From Rhodanobacter denitrificans (GTDB taxonomy: Bacteria; Pseudomonadota; Gammaproteobacteria; Xanthomonadales; Rhodanobacteraceae): DNA of 64,000 bases. Of the stretch, positions 21,367-31,713 are shown in pieces. Made by a program: the position numbers and the translations under genes. How positions within the stretch are numbered: the stretch's first letter is position 1; every line of letters starts with the position of its first letter. The stretch covers positions 124,001 through 188,000 of the forward strand of contig JAFIHF010000004.1 of the NCBI GenBank assembly GCA_017848855.1, given 5' to 3'. The notes below the pieces were generated by a model. That model saw nothing but the letters and a program-made list of their open reading frames with translations, ran no database searches and was not told where the DNA came from.

Positions 21367-23091
21367 TCACTCCACCTTGCCCAGCCCCGACGGCCGGCGC
21401 GGGTCGCTGGCGGCGTCGAGCTTGTTGTCACGGTGGTCCCAGGTGACCACGTTCATGTAGCCCCAGGGTTCGCGCGGCTTCAGCGTGTAGCCCATTTTCT
21501 TCAATTCCGCGCTGGTGGCGGCGTCGAACACGCCGTCCTCCACGTTGACCACGTCGGGCAGGAACTGGTGGTGGAAGCGCTTGGCGGCCGCGACCTGCTG
21601 CGCGCTGTCGCCGTCGATGAAGTGCAGGATGCCTTCCAGCACCTGGGTGATGATGGTGGAGCCGCCGGGCGAGCCGATCACCGCGCTGCGGTCCTTGCCG
21701 AGCACGAGGCTGGGCGACATCGAGGACAGCATGCGCTTGCCGCCTTCCGGCGCGTTCGCCTTGCTGCCGAGCAGGCCGTAGGCGTTCGGCTTGTTCGGCA
21801 CCAGCGCGAAGTCGTCCATCTCGTCGTTGAGCAGCACGCCGGTGCCCTTGGCGACGAAGGTGGAGCCGAGCACGTAGTTCACGGTGGCGGTGACCGCCGC
21901 CATGTTGCCGTCCTGGTCGACGATCGAGAAATGCGTGGTATGCATGCCCGGATCGTGCGCCGGTCCGTGCGGCAGCATCGAGGAAGGCGTGGCCTGGTCG
22001 GCGAGGATGCTCTGGCGCAGGCCGTCGGCGTAGTACGGCGACAGCAGCATGTCCAGCGGCATCTTCACGTAGTCGGGATCGCCGAGGTAGTCGTTGTGGT
22101 CGCGGAACGCGCGGCGCATCGCCTCGATGGTGTAGTGCGCGCGGTGCGCCGGGTCCATCTTCGCGAGGTCGTAGCCGCGCAGGATGTTGAGGATCTCGGC
22201 GATCGCCACGCCGCCCGAGGACGGCGGCGGCGCGGTGACGATCTGGTAGCCCTGGTAGTCGACTTCGAGCGGCGCGCGCTCCTTGGCGCGGTAGTTCGCC
22301 AGATCCTGCAGCGTCCAGTTGCCGCCGGCGGCGCGTACCGCGTCCACCAGCTTCTGCGCCGTCTCGCCGTGGTAGAAGCCGGCGTCGCCCTGTTCGGCGA
22401 TCAGCTCCCAGGTGCGCGCCTGCTCCGGATCGCGCCAGATCCCGCCCTCCGCGGGCGGCTTGCCGCCGGGCAGGAACTTGGCGGCGGAGGCCGGCCAGCG
22501 CTCGAGGTTTTTCTGTTCTTCCTTGATGGCGCCGAGCAGGCGCGGATCAGGCTTGAAGCCGTCGCGCGCGATGCGGATCGCGGGCGCCAGCGACACGCGC
22601 AGCGGCAGCTTGCCGAACTTTTTCGCCAGCAGCGCCAAGCCGGCCGGCTCGCCGGGAATGCCGGCGGAAAGCGGCCCCTTCAGCGCGGTGTCGCGGTTCG
22701 GCGTGCCGTCGGGGTTCAGGTAATCCTTGGGGTTCACCGCCATCGGCGCGGTTTCGCGCGCGTCGATGAACACGTTCTTGCCGGTCCTGGCGATGTGCAG
22801 CGTGGCCATGAAGCCGCCGCCGATGCCCGAGCTCTCCGGCTCCACCACCGACAGCGTGGAAGCCACCGCCACCGCCGCGTCGAACGCGTTGCCGCCCTTG
22901 GCCAGCACCTCGAAACCGGCGTTGGTGGCAAGGAAGTTCGCGCTGGCGATGCCGGCGTGGCCGGGGCGCTGCGCCGCTTGCGCGGTCGCGGCGGTGGGCG
23001 CGGCCTTCGGCACGCCATCGGCGGCGAAGGCCGCGCCGGCGGTCAACAGCAGGCTCAGCAACAGCACACGGCCATGCATCTGGAACTTCAT
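21367..23091 (-). CDS. ggt: Gamma-glutamyltransferase
   Basis: 574 residues from the ATG at 23091, with a signal peptide ending near AFA-AD. The proenzyme cleaves itself before Thr386 in MHTTHFSIVD, giving large and small subunits; GSPGGSTIITQ near the C-terminus and SSGGVAIAEIL are other active-site segments. It acts in the periplasm on glutathione and gamma-glutamyl amides, releasing glutamate or transferring it to peptides. An upstream in-frame extension overlaps the ferredoxin gene and has no family support. Confidence 0.96.
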   Translation of the reverse strand: MKFQMHGRVLLLSLLLTAGAAFAADGVPKAAPTAATAQAAQRPGHAGIASANFLATNAGFEVLAKGGNAFDAAVAVASTLSVVEPESSGIGGGFMATLHIARTGKNVFIDARETAPMAVNPKDYLNPDGTPNRDTALKGPLSAGIPGEPAGLALLAKKFGKLPLRVSLAPAIRIARDGFKPDPRLLGAIKEEQKNLERWPASAAKFLPGGKPPAEGGIWRDPEQARTWELIAEQGDAGFYHGETAQKLVDAVRAAGGNWTLQDLANYRAKERAPLEVDYQGYQIVTAPPPSSGGVAIAEILNILRGYDLAKMDPAHRAHYTIEAMRRAFRDHNDYLGDPDYVKMPLDMLLSPYYADGLRQSILADQATPSSMLPHGPAHDPGMHTTHFSIVDQDGNMAAVTATVNYVLGSTFVAKGTGVLLNDEMDDFALVPNKPNAYGLLGSKANAPEGGKRMLSSMSPSLVLGKDRSAVIGSPGGSTIITQVLEGILHFIDGDSAQQVAAAKRFHHQFLPDVVNVEDGVFDAATSAELKKMGYTLKPREPWGYMNVVTWDHRDNKLDAASDPRRPSGLGKVE

Positions 23092-23111
23092 GCGGCGAAC
23101 TCCTTGCTGGT

Positions 23112-24562
<1,451 letters not shown>

Positions 24563-25132
24563 CTAGCTTAACGGAAGCGCACGCCGATAGAGCGCAAAAC
24601 GCACCTCGCCGGCCCGCCCCTCGCGATGCAGCGACCAGTTCGCCGGCAACGCGGGCACCACGTTGCGCGGCGATTCCACGTAGATCCATGCCCGCTCGGC
24701 CAGCCAGCCGCACTGCTCCAGCCGCCCGGCCAGCGCGCTCCACAGGTCCAGCGCGAACGGCGGGTCGAGGAACACCAGGTCGAAGGCGCGCGCCGCGCAG
24801 CGCAGGAAGGCCTGCGCGTCGACCGCCGCCACCTCGCCGCCCGCCGCCTTGAGCCGGGCGAGGTTGTCGCGCAGCACCTGTGCCGCCCGCGCATCGGGTT
24901 CGACGAAGCAGGCGCCGGCGGCGCCGCGCGACAGCGCCTCGATGCCCAGCGCGCCGGTGCCCGCGCACAGGTCCAGCACGCGCGCGCCTGCGATCATCGG
25001 CGCCAGCCAGTTGAACAGCGTCTCGCGCACCCGCTCCGGCGTGGGCCGCAGGCCGGGCAGCTCGGGCACCTCCAGCCGCGAATTGCGCAGGCTGCCGCCG
25101 ATCACGCGGATGCGGCCGGGGCGGCCGCTCAT
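24563..25132 (-). CDS. rsmD: 16S rRNA (guanine(966)-N2)-methyltransferase
   Basis: 189 residues. The N-terminal RIRVIGGSLRNSRLEVP matches RsmD; the SAM site is VLDLCAGTGALGIEALSRGA and the catalytic motif FLDPPF. It methylates G966 of 16S rRNA in assembled small subunits. It is divergent from ftsY with 77 bp between starts, a conserved rsmD-ftsY arrangement. Confidence 0.96.
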   Translation of the reverse strand: MSGRPGRIRVIGGSLRNSRLEVPELPGLRPTPERVRETLFNWLAPMIAGARVLDLCAGTGALGIEALSRGAAGACFVEPDARAAQVLRDNLARLKAAGGEVAAVDAQAFLRCAARAFDLVFLDPPFALDLWSALAGRLEQCGWLAERAWIYVESPRNVVPALPANWSLHREGRAGEVRFALYRRALPLS

Positions 25133-25209
25133 GGGGCCTGATCCGGCTCAGCGGCCGGTACGGGTTGCGGTGTTAGCATGCCGCCCATTGTCTTTGAATC
25201 GCCCCCGCA

Positions 25210-26283
25210 ATGCTCAAGTTCTGGAAGAAGAAGCCCGCCGAAACCCAGCCTGCGGCACCCGCCGAAGCGCCGGCCGCGGACGCGCCGCAGGAAGCGGCGC
25301 CCCCGGCGCAGGTCGAGGCCGTCGCCGCAGCCGCCACGCCCGCCGTGACCGAAGCGCCCGAGGCGGCGCCGGCCAAGCGCAGCTGGCGCGAGCGCCTCGC
25401 CGGCAGCGCGCTGGGCCGCGGCCTGGGCAGCCTGTTCCAGCGCAACCCCAAGCTCGACGACGAGCTGCTGGACGAGCTGGAAACCACCCTGATCACCGCC
25501 GACGTGGGCGTGGAAGCCAGCACCGCGCTGGTGGAGGACCTGCGCCGCCGCATGCACAAGCGCGAGTTCGCCGACGCCGCGGCGCTGCGCGAGGCGCTGC
25601 GCGAGGCGCTGGTCGCCCTGCTCAAGCCCGTGCAGCAGCCGCTGCAGCCCACCGGCCGCAAGCCCTTCGTGGTGCTCACCGTGGGCATCAACGGCGTGGG
25701 CAAGACCACCACGATCGGCAAACTCGCCCGCCGCTGGCGCGACGAGGGCAAGAGCGTGCTGCTGGCCGCCGGCGACACCTTCCGCGCCGCCGCGGTGGAG
25801 CAGCTCAAGACCTGGGGCGAGCGCAACGGCGTACCGGTGATCTCGCAGGGCCAGGACGCCGACGCCGCCAGCGTGATCTTCGACGCGCTGCAGGCCGCGC
25901 GCTCGCGCGGCGCCGACGTGCTGGTGGCCGACACCGCCGGCCGCCTGCACACCCAGGGCGGTCTGATGGACGAGCTGGGCAAGATCGCGCGCGTGCTGAA
26001 GAAGCTCGACCCCGACGCGCCGCACGAGGTGCTGATGGTGATCGACGGCACCACCGGCCAGAACGCGGTGAACCAGGTGCGCCAGTTCCGCCAGATCGTG
26101 GGCGTCACCGGCCTCGTGGTCACCAAGCTCGACGGCACCGCCAAGGGCGGCGTGGTGTTCGCGCTGGCGCGCGAGTTCGGCCTGCCGATCCGTTTCGTGG
26201 GCCTGGGCGAAACAGCCACCGACCTGCGCGAATTCGACGCCGCCGCCTTCGTCGACGGCCTGCTGCCGGCCGGCCATGGCTAG
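25210..26283 (+). CDS. ftsY: Signal recognition particle receptor FtsY
   Basis: 357 residues. An alanine/proline-rich acidic N-terminal domain (about 1-60) precedes the helical N domain and the GTPase G domain, with P-loop VGINGVGKTTT (about 158-168), AGDTFRAAAVEQL, ADTAGRLHTQ, TKLDGTAKGG and FVGLGETATDLREF. It docks ribosome-SRP complexes at the inner membrane. Start at 25210 preceded by only a weak ribosome site. Confidence 0.98.
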   Translation: MLKFWKKKPAETQPAAPAEAPAADAPQEAAPPAQVEAVAAAATPAVTEAPEAAPAKRSWRERLAGSALGRGLGSLFQRNPKLDDELLDELETTLITADVGVEASTALVEDLRRRMHKREFADAAALREALREALVALLKPVQQPLQPTGRKPFVVLTVGINGVGKTTTIGKLARRWRDEGKSVLLAAGDTFRAAAVEQLKTWGERNGVPVISQGQDADAASVIFDALQAARSRGADVLVADTAGRLHTQGGLMDELGKIARVLKKLDPDAPHEVLMVIDGTTGQNAVNQVRQFRQIVGVTGLVVTKLDGTAKGGVVFALAREFGLPIRFVGLGETATDLREFDAAAFVDGLLPAGHG

Positions 26284-26309
26284 GGAAGGTCTGATTAATC
26301 CGGCTTCTC

Positions 26310-26399
26310 GCTCGTCATTCCTGCGAAAGCAGGAATCCAGTGCCTTTGCATTCAATGGCCTACAGACACTGGATCCCAGCTTTCGCTGGGATGACGAGC
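26310..26399. repeat. Inverted repeat with CGTCATTC/GATGACG ends
   Basis: Arms of about 33 bp at 26310-26342 and 26367-26399 pair imperfectly; each contains a smaller hairpin (CCTGCGAAAGCAGG and CCAGCTTTCGCTGG). Repeats of this form are dispersed in many Proteobacteria. It separates ftsY from the AsmA-like gene. Confidence 0.85.
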
Positions 26400-26439
26400 A
26401 AAATCAGAGCATCCCTGAGCCGGCGAGTGCGAGACTGAC

Positions 26440-27540
26440 ATGACGCGCGGACTGCGACGGCTGCTGATCGGCGCGAGCGTACTCGCATTCGCCGCGTTGA
26501 TCGCCGCGCTGGTCGCGGTCTACCTGCTGCTGCAGCCCGACCGCTTCACCGCAATGCTGCAGGAGCAGGCGCACAGCGCCGGCCTCGAACTGAACCTCGC
26601 CAGCCCCGCCAGCCCCACCCTGTTCCCGCGCCCGGCGCTGGACCTGCACGGCATCACGCTCAACGCCGAAGGCGCGGACAGCCCGATCCTGCTGGCCTCG
26701 CGCGGCCGGCTGGTGCTGCCTTGGCGCACCCTGCTCGGCGGCCCCACCGCGATCGCGCAGATGGAAGTGGATGCGCCGCGGGTGGACCTGGACGCGCTGC
26801 AGGATTGGCTGGCCACCTCGCCGCCGCAAACCGCCAATGCCGCCCCCACGATTCCGCGCATCGACGCCGGCATCAGCATCGAGCACGGCAGCGTGGTGCG
26901 CGGCGACCACGTGCTGCTCAACAACGTGACGCTCTCGGCCGGCACGCTCGCGCCCGGGCAGGAATTCCCGCTCGGCATGTCGGCCAGCACCGCCGCCGGC
27001 GCGCCGCTGCAACTGCGGCTCACCGCCACCCCGCGCATGCAGGGCAGCGCGATGCAACTCGACAACATCCAGTTGCACCTCGCGCAGGGCGGCAACACCA
27101 CGCTCGCGCTCGCCGGCAACGCCCGCTGGCACGGCGCGGCGAATGCGGCCGCGCACCTGGGCGGCAAGCTCGACCGCGCCGGCGCCGGCAGCTACACCGT
27201 CGCGCTGACGCTCACCCCGGCCGACCAGACCGACCCGCTGCTGCTGCACCTGCAGCTGGACGGCCCGGACAACCACGCCGACCTGCGCCTGCCGCCGCTG
27301 GCGCTGGCGCACTGGTGGAACACGCTCAACGCGCCGGCCGACCGGCAAGCCGAACCGCAGCCCGAGCTGCCGCCCGGCAGCGGCACGCTGCAGATCGCGA
27401 AGCTGCAGATCGGCGGCCTCGCCATCGAGGGGTTGAGCGTGCAGGCCGGCGACGATGCCCCCGCCGCGGCCGGCACGGTGACGAAGCCCTCCGCCGCACC
27501 GGTCAAGGCCAAGCCCCGCGCCGGCGGCAAGTCGAAGTGA
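26440..27540 (+). CDS. AsmA-like envelope protein
   Basis: 366 residues. A single TM helix (about 11-33) is followed by LQPDRFTAMLQEQAHSAGLELNL and repeated beta-rich segments (ALDLHGITLNAEG, APRVDLDALQDWLA) as in AsmA/YhdP-type lipid-transfer or envelope-assembly proteins, but the protein is short and ends in a proline/lysine-rich tail. The family assignment is by pattern. Its stop overlaps the GTG of mutY, so the genes are coupled. Confidence 0.7.
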   Translation: MTRGLRRLLIGASVLAFAALIAALVAVYLLLQPDRFTAMLQEQAHSAGLELNLASPASPTLFPRPALDLHGITLNAEGADSPILLASRGRLVLPWRTLLGGPTAIAQMEVDAPRVDLDALQDWLATSPPQTANAAPTIPRIDAGISIEHGSVVRGDHVLLNNVTLSAGTLAPGQEFPLGMSASTAAGAPLQLRLTATPRMQGSAMQLDNIQLHLAQGGNTTLALAGNARWHGAANAAAHLGGKLDRAGAGSYTVALTLTPADQTDPLLLHLQLDGPDNHADLRLPPLALAHWWNTLNAPADRQAEPQPELPPGSGTLQIAKLQIGGLAIEGLSVQAGDDAPAAAGTVTKPSAAPVKAKPRAGGKSK

Positions 27541-28583
27541 AGCCGTTCGCCACTGCCCTCCTGGCCTGGTTCGACCGCCACGGCCGCCACGACCTGCCCT
27601 GGCAGCACCCGCGCGACGCCTACCGCGTGTGGCTGTCCGAGATCATGCTGCAGCAAACCCAGGTCGCCACCGTGGTCAGCTACTTCGAGCGCTTCGTCGC
27701 CGCGCTGCCCGAGCTGCGCGCGCTCGCCGCCGCGCCCGAGGACCGGGTGCTGGCGCTGTGGTCGGGCCTGGGTTACTACCGCCGGGCGCGCTTCCTGCAT
27801 CGCGCCGCGCAGCTGTGTGTAGAGCGCCACGGCGGCGAGCTGCCGCGCGACTTCGACGCGCTCGCCGCACTGCCCGGCATCGGCCGCTCCACCGCGGGCG
27901 CGATCCTCGCCCAGGCGCACGGCCTGCGCTTTCCCATCCTCGACGGCAACGTCAAGCGCGTGCTCGCGCGCTACCACGGCATCCACGGCCACCCCGGCGA
28001 AAGCGCGGTGGAGAAGCAGCTGTGGCAGCACGCCGACGCGCACACGCCGGCCGCGCGCGTGGCCGACTACACCCAGGCGATCATGGATCTGGGCGCCACC
28101 GTCTGCACGCGCAGCAAACCGCGCTGCGAAGCCTGCCCGCTGGCCGACGACTGCATCGCCCGCCGCGACGGCCTCACCGCACATCTGCCCTCGCCGAAGC
28201 CCACGAAGACCGTGCCCGTGCGCGCAACCGTGATGCTGATCCTGCGCGACGCGCGCGGCCGCGTGCTGCTGCAGCGGCGCGGTCCGCAAGGCGTGTGGTC
28301 CGGCCTGTGGAGCCTGCCCGAAGCCGCCGACATCGACGCCGCATGGCGCGACGCCCAGCGATATGCGCGCATCGACGACGCGCAAGCGCTCGCGCCATTC
28401 ACCCACGTGTTCAGCCACTACAAGCTGCGCATCGAGCCGCTGCTGTTCGACGGCGCGACAGCGCCGCACGCCATCGCCGATAATCCCGAGCTGCGCTGGT
28501 GCGACGCCAGCGAACTGGCCGCGCTCGGCCTGCCCGCACCCGTGCGCAAGCTGCTGCAACAGATCGAAGGAACCACCGCATGA
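27537..28583 (+). CDS. mutY: A/G-specific adenine glycosylase
   Basis: 348 residues if read from the GTG at 27537, which overlaps the previous stop by four bases. The helix-hairpin-helix LPGIGRSTAGAIL with the following catalytic aspartate (PILDGNVKRVL), the iron-sulfur motif C-x6-C-x2-C-x5-C (CTRSKPRCEACPLADDC) and a NUDIX-like 8-oxoG-recognition domain (about 210-345) are present. It removes adenine mispaired with 8-oxoguanine. Followed directly by yggX, the usual mutY-yggX pair. Confidence 0.96.
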   Translation: MKPFATALLAWFDRHGRHDLPWQHPRDAYRVWLSEIMLQQTQVATVVSYFERFVAALPELRALAAAPEDRVLALWSGLGYYRRARFLHRAAQLCVERHGGELPRDFDALAALPGIGRSTAGAILAQAHGLRFPILDGNVKRVLARYHGIHGHPGESAVEKQLWQHADAHTPAARVADYTQAIMDLGATVCTRSKPRCEACPLADDCIARRDGLTAHLPSPKPTKTVPVRATVMLILRDARGRVLLQRRGPQGVWSGLWSLPEAADIDAAWRDAQRYARIDDAQALAPFTHVFSHYKLRIEPLLFDGATAPHAIADNPELRWCDASELAALGLPAPVRKLLQQIEGTTA

Positions 28584-28858
28584 GCCGCACCATCCACTGC
28601 GCCAAGCTCGGCATCGACGCCCCGGGCTTCGACTACGCGCCCTGGCCCGGCCCGCTCGGCCAACGCATCTACAACGAGATCTCGGTGCAGGCCTGGCAGC
28701 AATGGCTGGCCCACCAGACCATGCTGATCAACGAATACCGGCTCAACCCGCTCGACCCCAAGGCGCGCAAGTACCTCACCGAGCAGATGGAGAAATTCCT
28801 GTTCGGCGGCGAGGTCGACCAAGCCGCCGGCTTCACCCCGCCCGACCGCGAGTCTTGA
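28580..28858 (+). CDS. yggX: Probable Fe(2+)-trafficking / oxidative damage protein YggX
   Basis: 92 residues from the ATG at 28580 that overlaps the mutY stop. Cys7 (IHCAKLG), the ISVQAWQQWLAHQTMLINE helix and the LNPLDPKARKYL segment are diagnostic. Proteins of this family protect Fe-S enzymes, including MutY, from oxidative damage. Confidence 0.96.
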   Translation: MSRTIHCAKLGIDAPGFDYAPWPGPLGQRIYNEISVQAWQQWLAHQTMLINEYRLNPLDPKARKYLTEQMEKFLFGGEVDQAAGFTPPDRES

Positions 28859-28938
28859 CGGCAAGCCGTGCATTCGGTCTAATGCACGGCTCCACGCCAC
28901 GCCGACGCGCGCAACGCCCGTCCTGCTGGCAAGGCAAT

Positions 28939-29014
28939 GGCCGGGTAGCTCAGTTGGTAGAGCAGGGGATTGAAAATCCCCGTGTCGGCGGTTCGATTCC
29001 GTCCCCGGCCACCA
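28939..29014 (+). tRNA. tRNA-Phe (anticodon GAA)
   Basis: 76 nt with the CCA end encoded. The acceptor stem is GGCCGGG/CCCGGCC, the D arm has AGCTCAGTTGGTAGAGC, the anticodon stem is GGGGA/TCCCC with GAA at 28972-28974, and the T loop is TTCGATT. It is the last chromosomal gene before the acquired DNA. Confidence 0.98.
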
Positions 29015-29022
29015 CTATTCAG

Positions 29023-29050
29023 CGCCCAACCGTTCTCGGTTGGGCGTTTT
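29023..29050 (+). terminator. Intrinsic terminator after tRNA-Phe
   Basis: A 10-bp perfect stem (CGCCCAACCG / CGGTTGGGCG) with a TTCT loop, followed by TTTTC. It starts 9 nt after the tRNA. The next 227 bp (29051-29277) show no gene. Confidence 0.9.
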
Positions 29051-29277
29051 CATTTCTGCTTCCCGCAAACCACGCGGGGTTCCGGGCCGTTCTGCGTGTG
29101 CCGACGGTCGGCGGACAAGGGGCCGCGACGCGCCCGGTTCGCCCCTGTTCCGCCCTCTCTTCTCTCGAAACCTGCGCCAACTTCTTCGCCGTGGCACACG
29201 CACGCGGCCTTGTGCGCCCGAAACTTGCGCGCATGCCATTGCCATCGGTTGTCCAGCGAACGTGGAGCAGCAGTCCA

Positions 29278-30231
29278 TCACGCCAACGCCCCCGCCGCGC
29301 AAGCCATCGAGTACAACCCTGCGCGTTGTTGCGTGATCACGAGGGCACCGTAGGCGGCGTGTTGCGCCGCAGGCTCTGGCTTGCCCTTGCCCTTCGCCTT
29401 GATCTTGAACAGGTCACTCGGCTTGGCACTGTCCAGACCCGCGCGCTGCATGATGCGTTCCGCCGTCGTGGCCTCGCCCTTGAACGACCATAGCGCCTCG
29501 AACACCTTGGCCTGACCGTCGGTGAATCGGATCGGTGTGCTGCTGATGTCAGGCAGCGTCGCCCATTTGAAGTCCGCCGAGAACGGCCCGTTCACCGGCG
29601 TGGCCGGATCGGCGACCGTCGGTTGCGCGGACGGTAATGATGTGCCGACGAGCGCGATCCCGCCGCCGTAGAACGTGAAGCGTTCCTCCAGCGCCAGCCA
29701 TTCCACGCCCGGGCCGAAGGGCGACCCGCGCGTCGTGCGTGGCCTCGGCGTGACCACCCGGATGTCGCCGCCCGCCACGCGCACGCGATCCAGCAACGCG
29801 GGTTCGTGCAGCACCCGTGTCAGGTCGCGGGCCAGCAGGACGGGCGAACGGCGGGCATCGCCGAGCCGCCACACGCCGCCGCCCAGATCATCGACGCCGT
29901 CGCGGCTTTCGATGCCGAGCGCGAGGCGCATTTTCTGGCGCAACCAGTCCTCGTCCAAGGCAAACGCCGCACCGTCATTCGCTTCGACGGCCACCGGCCC
30001 GCAGTCCGGGCATCGGCACATGCGCCCGCCGCGACCATCGCCCCACACCTGCGCCCGATGCTGCTGACAGTGCGGGCAGAGCACGAACGACTGATCCACG
30101 ACCGTCGGCTTGACCGCCTTGCCGAGGAGGGTCAGCGCCGCAGCCTCATGCAGCGACAGCGTGGCGCGCAGCACGGGCGTGCCGCCCGCGAACAGGCGGC
30201 AGACCAAGGCCCAGGCGTCGTGCGCCGCCAT
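29278..30231 (-). CDS. Unknown protein with a zinc-ribbon-like CPHC/CPDC pair
   Basis: 317 residues, family not recognised. Near residues 52-80 there are two Cys pairs (LCPHCQQH and RCPDCGPV), a probable zinc ribbon. The middle contains GVEWLALEERFTFYGGG, and the C-terminal third has a helical segment (QAKVFEALWSFKGEATTAERIMQRAGLDSAKPSDLFK) that could be a winged helix or DNA-binding module. It begins 4 bp after the neighbouring 411-residue gene, so the two are one operon. It is divergent from the XRE/ImmA/nuclease run. Confidence 0.65.
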   Translation of the reverse strand: MAAHDAWALVCRLFAGGTPVLRATLSLHEAAALTLLGKAVKPTVVDQSFVLCPHCQQHRAQVWGDGRGGRMCRCPDCGPVAVEANDGAAFALDEDWLRQKMRLALGIESRDGVDDLGGGVWRLGDARRSPVLLARDLTRVLHEPALLDRVRVAGGDIRVVTPRPRTTRGSPFGPGVEWLALEERFTFYGGGIALVGTSLPSAQPTVADPATPVNGPFSADFKWATLPDISSTPIRFTDGQAKVFEALWSFKGEATTAERIMQRAGLDSAKPSDLFKIKAKGKGKPEPAAQHAAYGALVITQQRAGLYSMACAAGALA

Positions 30232-30234
30232 CGA

Positions 30235-31470
30235 TCAGTCCTCGATCACCGGCGACGAACTGATCGCATCCGCTTCCGGCGGCACTTCGTGCGCGCTCAG
30301 GGTCTGGCCCTTCTGCAAGATGCCCACCGCGACGAGATAGCCCTCCAGTTGCGCCTGCATCTTGGCGTCGAACTTGTGCAGGTTCAGCCGCCCCTTGCTG
30401 GTCACCTCGATGGTGACCACCTTGGCGCGCGTGCGGCCCGGCTCGGGCGGATAGTAGAGATTGACCTGCGCCGCCGTCACTGCCCATTTGCCTTCCAGCG
30501 GGCCGGGCAGCTTCTCTTTCAGCAGCTCATGCACGGAGCGTTGCTGGCTGGACTGCATCGCGGTGCATTCGATCTTCAGCGCGGTGTCCGGGCTGAGGAG
30601 CGTGAGCGCCTTCAGCTGCACCATCGAGAAACCGTCCTCGAACGCCTCCGGCGCGTCGAAGCCAGTGCGCAGCATCGACAAATCCAGCGTCGGTGACTTG
30701 ATCCGGTGCGCGCTCGCCTTGACGCCCAGCACATGCTCGGCGAAGGCCTCGACCAGCATCTGTTGGTATTTCTGGCCGCCCCGCACCAGCGTGCGCACCA
30801 CGCCGGTGGTCTTGGCGTACTCCAGCACCATGTGGATGTTGGGGTTGCCGACGCGGCGCTTGAGGGTCGAACCCTCGAACTCCAGCCGTAGCATGGCCAT
30901 ATCCTTGACGTGGACGGTCAGCAGGAACACGCCGGGACTGCGTTCAACCAGATGCGCCACGCTGCTGTCACCGCACTGCATCTCGCGCTTGTAGAAGGCC
31001 GAGATCGCGTTGCGCAGTGCAGCCAGATTGTGGTCAGCGCCGTTCGGCTGGCGCTTCAGGCCCAGATCGTATTGCTGCGTCTGCGGACCGTGGTGCTCCC
31101 AGAAGCTGAAGTCGTAGGCGCGCTCGAACAGCGCCGGGTGGTTGACGTACAGCCAGAACGAGCGGTGGATGTCGCTGCCGCACAGCGTCAGTCCTGCCAG
31201 CGCGGCGCCGTCCGCCACCACGGCCTCAAACATCGCCTGCTTGCCCGACGCGTCGCCCAGTTGGACGGCGGCCATGAGGTTGGCGATCATCTGGTCGCGG
31301 GCTGCGGTGTCGGGCCAGACTTTGACCGCCTCCACCAAGAATTGGCTGGTTTCCGGCGTGTCTTCCCACACGAACCCGTGCGGCACGGGCAGACCGTGCG
31401 AGGTCAGGAAGTCGCGCAGCGTGGCATCCACCGGCAGCTCGAGCATCACGTCGACAAAGGTTTTCTTCAT
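30235..31470 (-). CDS. Unknown 411-residue protein, first gene of a divergent pair
   Basis: No family recognised. The ATG at 31470 has a good ribosome site (AAGGA). The sequence is soluble, without signal peptide or TM helix, and mixes alpha and beta: notable segments are GSDIHRSFWLYVNHPALFERAY, FYKREMQCGDSSVAHLVE and a C-terminal KVVTIEVTSKGRLNLHKFDAKMQ. No nuclease, ATPase or methylase motif is visible. It shares the 243-bp control region 31471-31713 with the XRE repressor gene, which implies joint regulation. Confidence 0.65.
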   Translation of the reverse strand: MKKTFVDVMLELPVDATLRDFLTSHGLPVPHGFVWEDTPETSQFLVEAVKVWPDTAARDQMIANLMAAVQLGDASGKQAMFEAVVADGAALAGLTLCGSDIHRSFWLYVNHPALFERAYDFSFWEHHGPQTQQYDLGLKRQPNGADHNLAALRNAISAFYKREMQCGDSSVAHLVERSPGVFLLTVHVKDMAMLRLEFEGSTLKRRVGNPNIHMVLEYAKTTGVVRTLVRGGQKYQQMLVEAFAEHVLGVKASAHRIKSPTLDLSMLRTGFDAPEAFEDGFSMVQLKALTLLSPDTALKIECTAMQSSQQRSVHELLKEKLPGPLEGKWAVTAAQVNLYYPPEPGRTRAKVVTIEVTSKGRLNLHKFDAKMQAQLEGYLVAVGILQKGQTLSAHEVPPEADAISSSPVIED

Positions 31471-31554
31471 CTTGTTCGTCCTTTCTGGATCGGCGTCGGA
31501 GGTCTGCGACCGGGAATCGGGCTGCTTGGGCCAGCGACAGGGTTACTGAACACG

Positions 31555-31672
31555 CATCTCGTGTAAGTAAAGCAACGAGATACAAGCGATTCTGCCCCTC
31601 AGATTCCCGCTTGTCAATCAACGGGGCACATCTAGACCTAGCTGGTATCTCGTGGCTATACTATCGGTCTAG
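31555..31672. promoter_or_regulatory. Divergent control region with repeated XRE-type half-sites
   Basis: Half-sites ATCTCGT at 31556-31562, its complement ACGAGAT at 31575-31581, and GTATCTCGT at 31645-31653 form inverted pairs. A second inverted pair CTAGACC (31632-31638) and GGTCTAG (31666-31672) brackets a -10-like TATACT (31657-31662) with TAGACC as a possible -35 at 18 bp. The layout is that of an autoregulated repressor acting on both transcripts. Confidence 0.55.
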
Positions 31673-31713
31673 CTTCCATTCACTGACTGTTTTTCCACTA
31701 CAGGAGCATCGCC

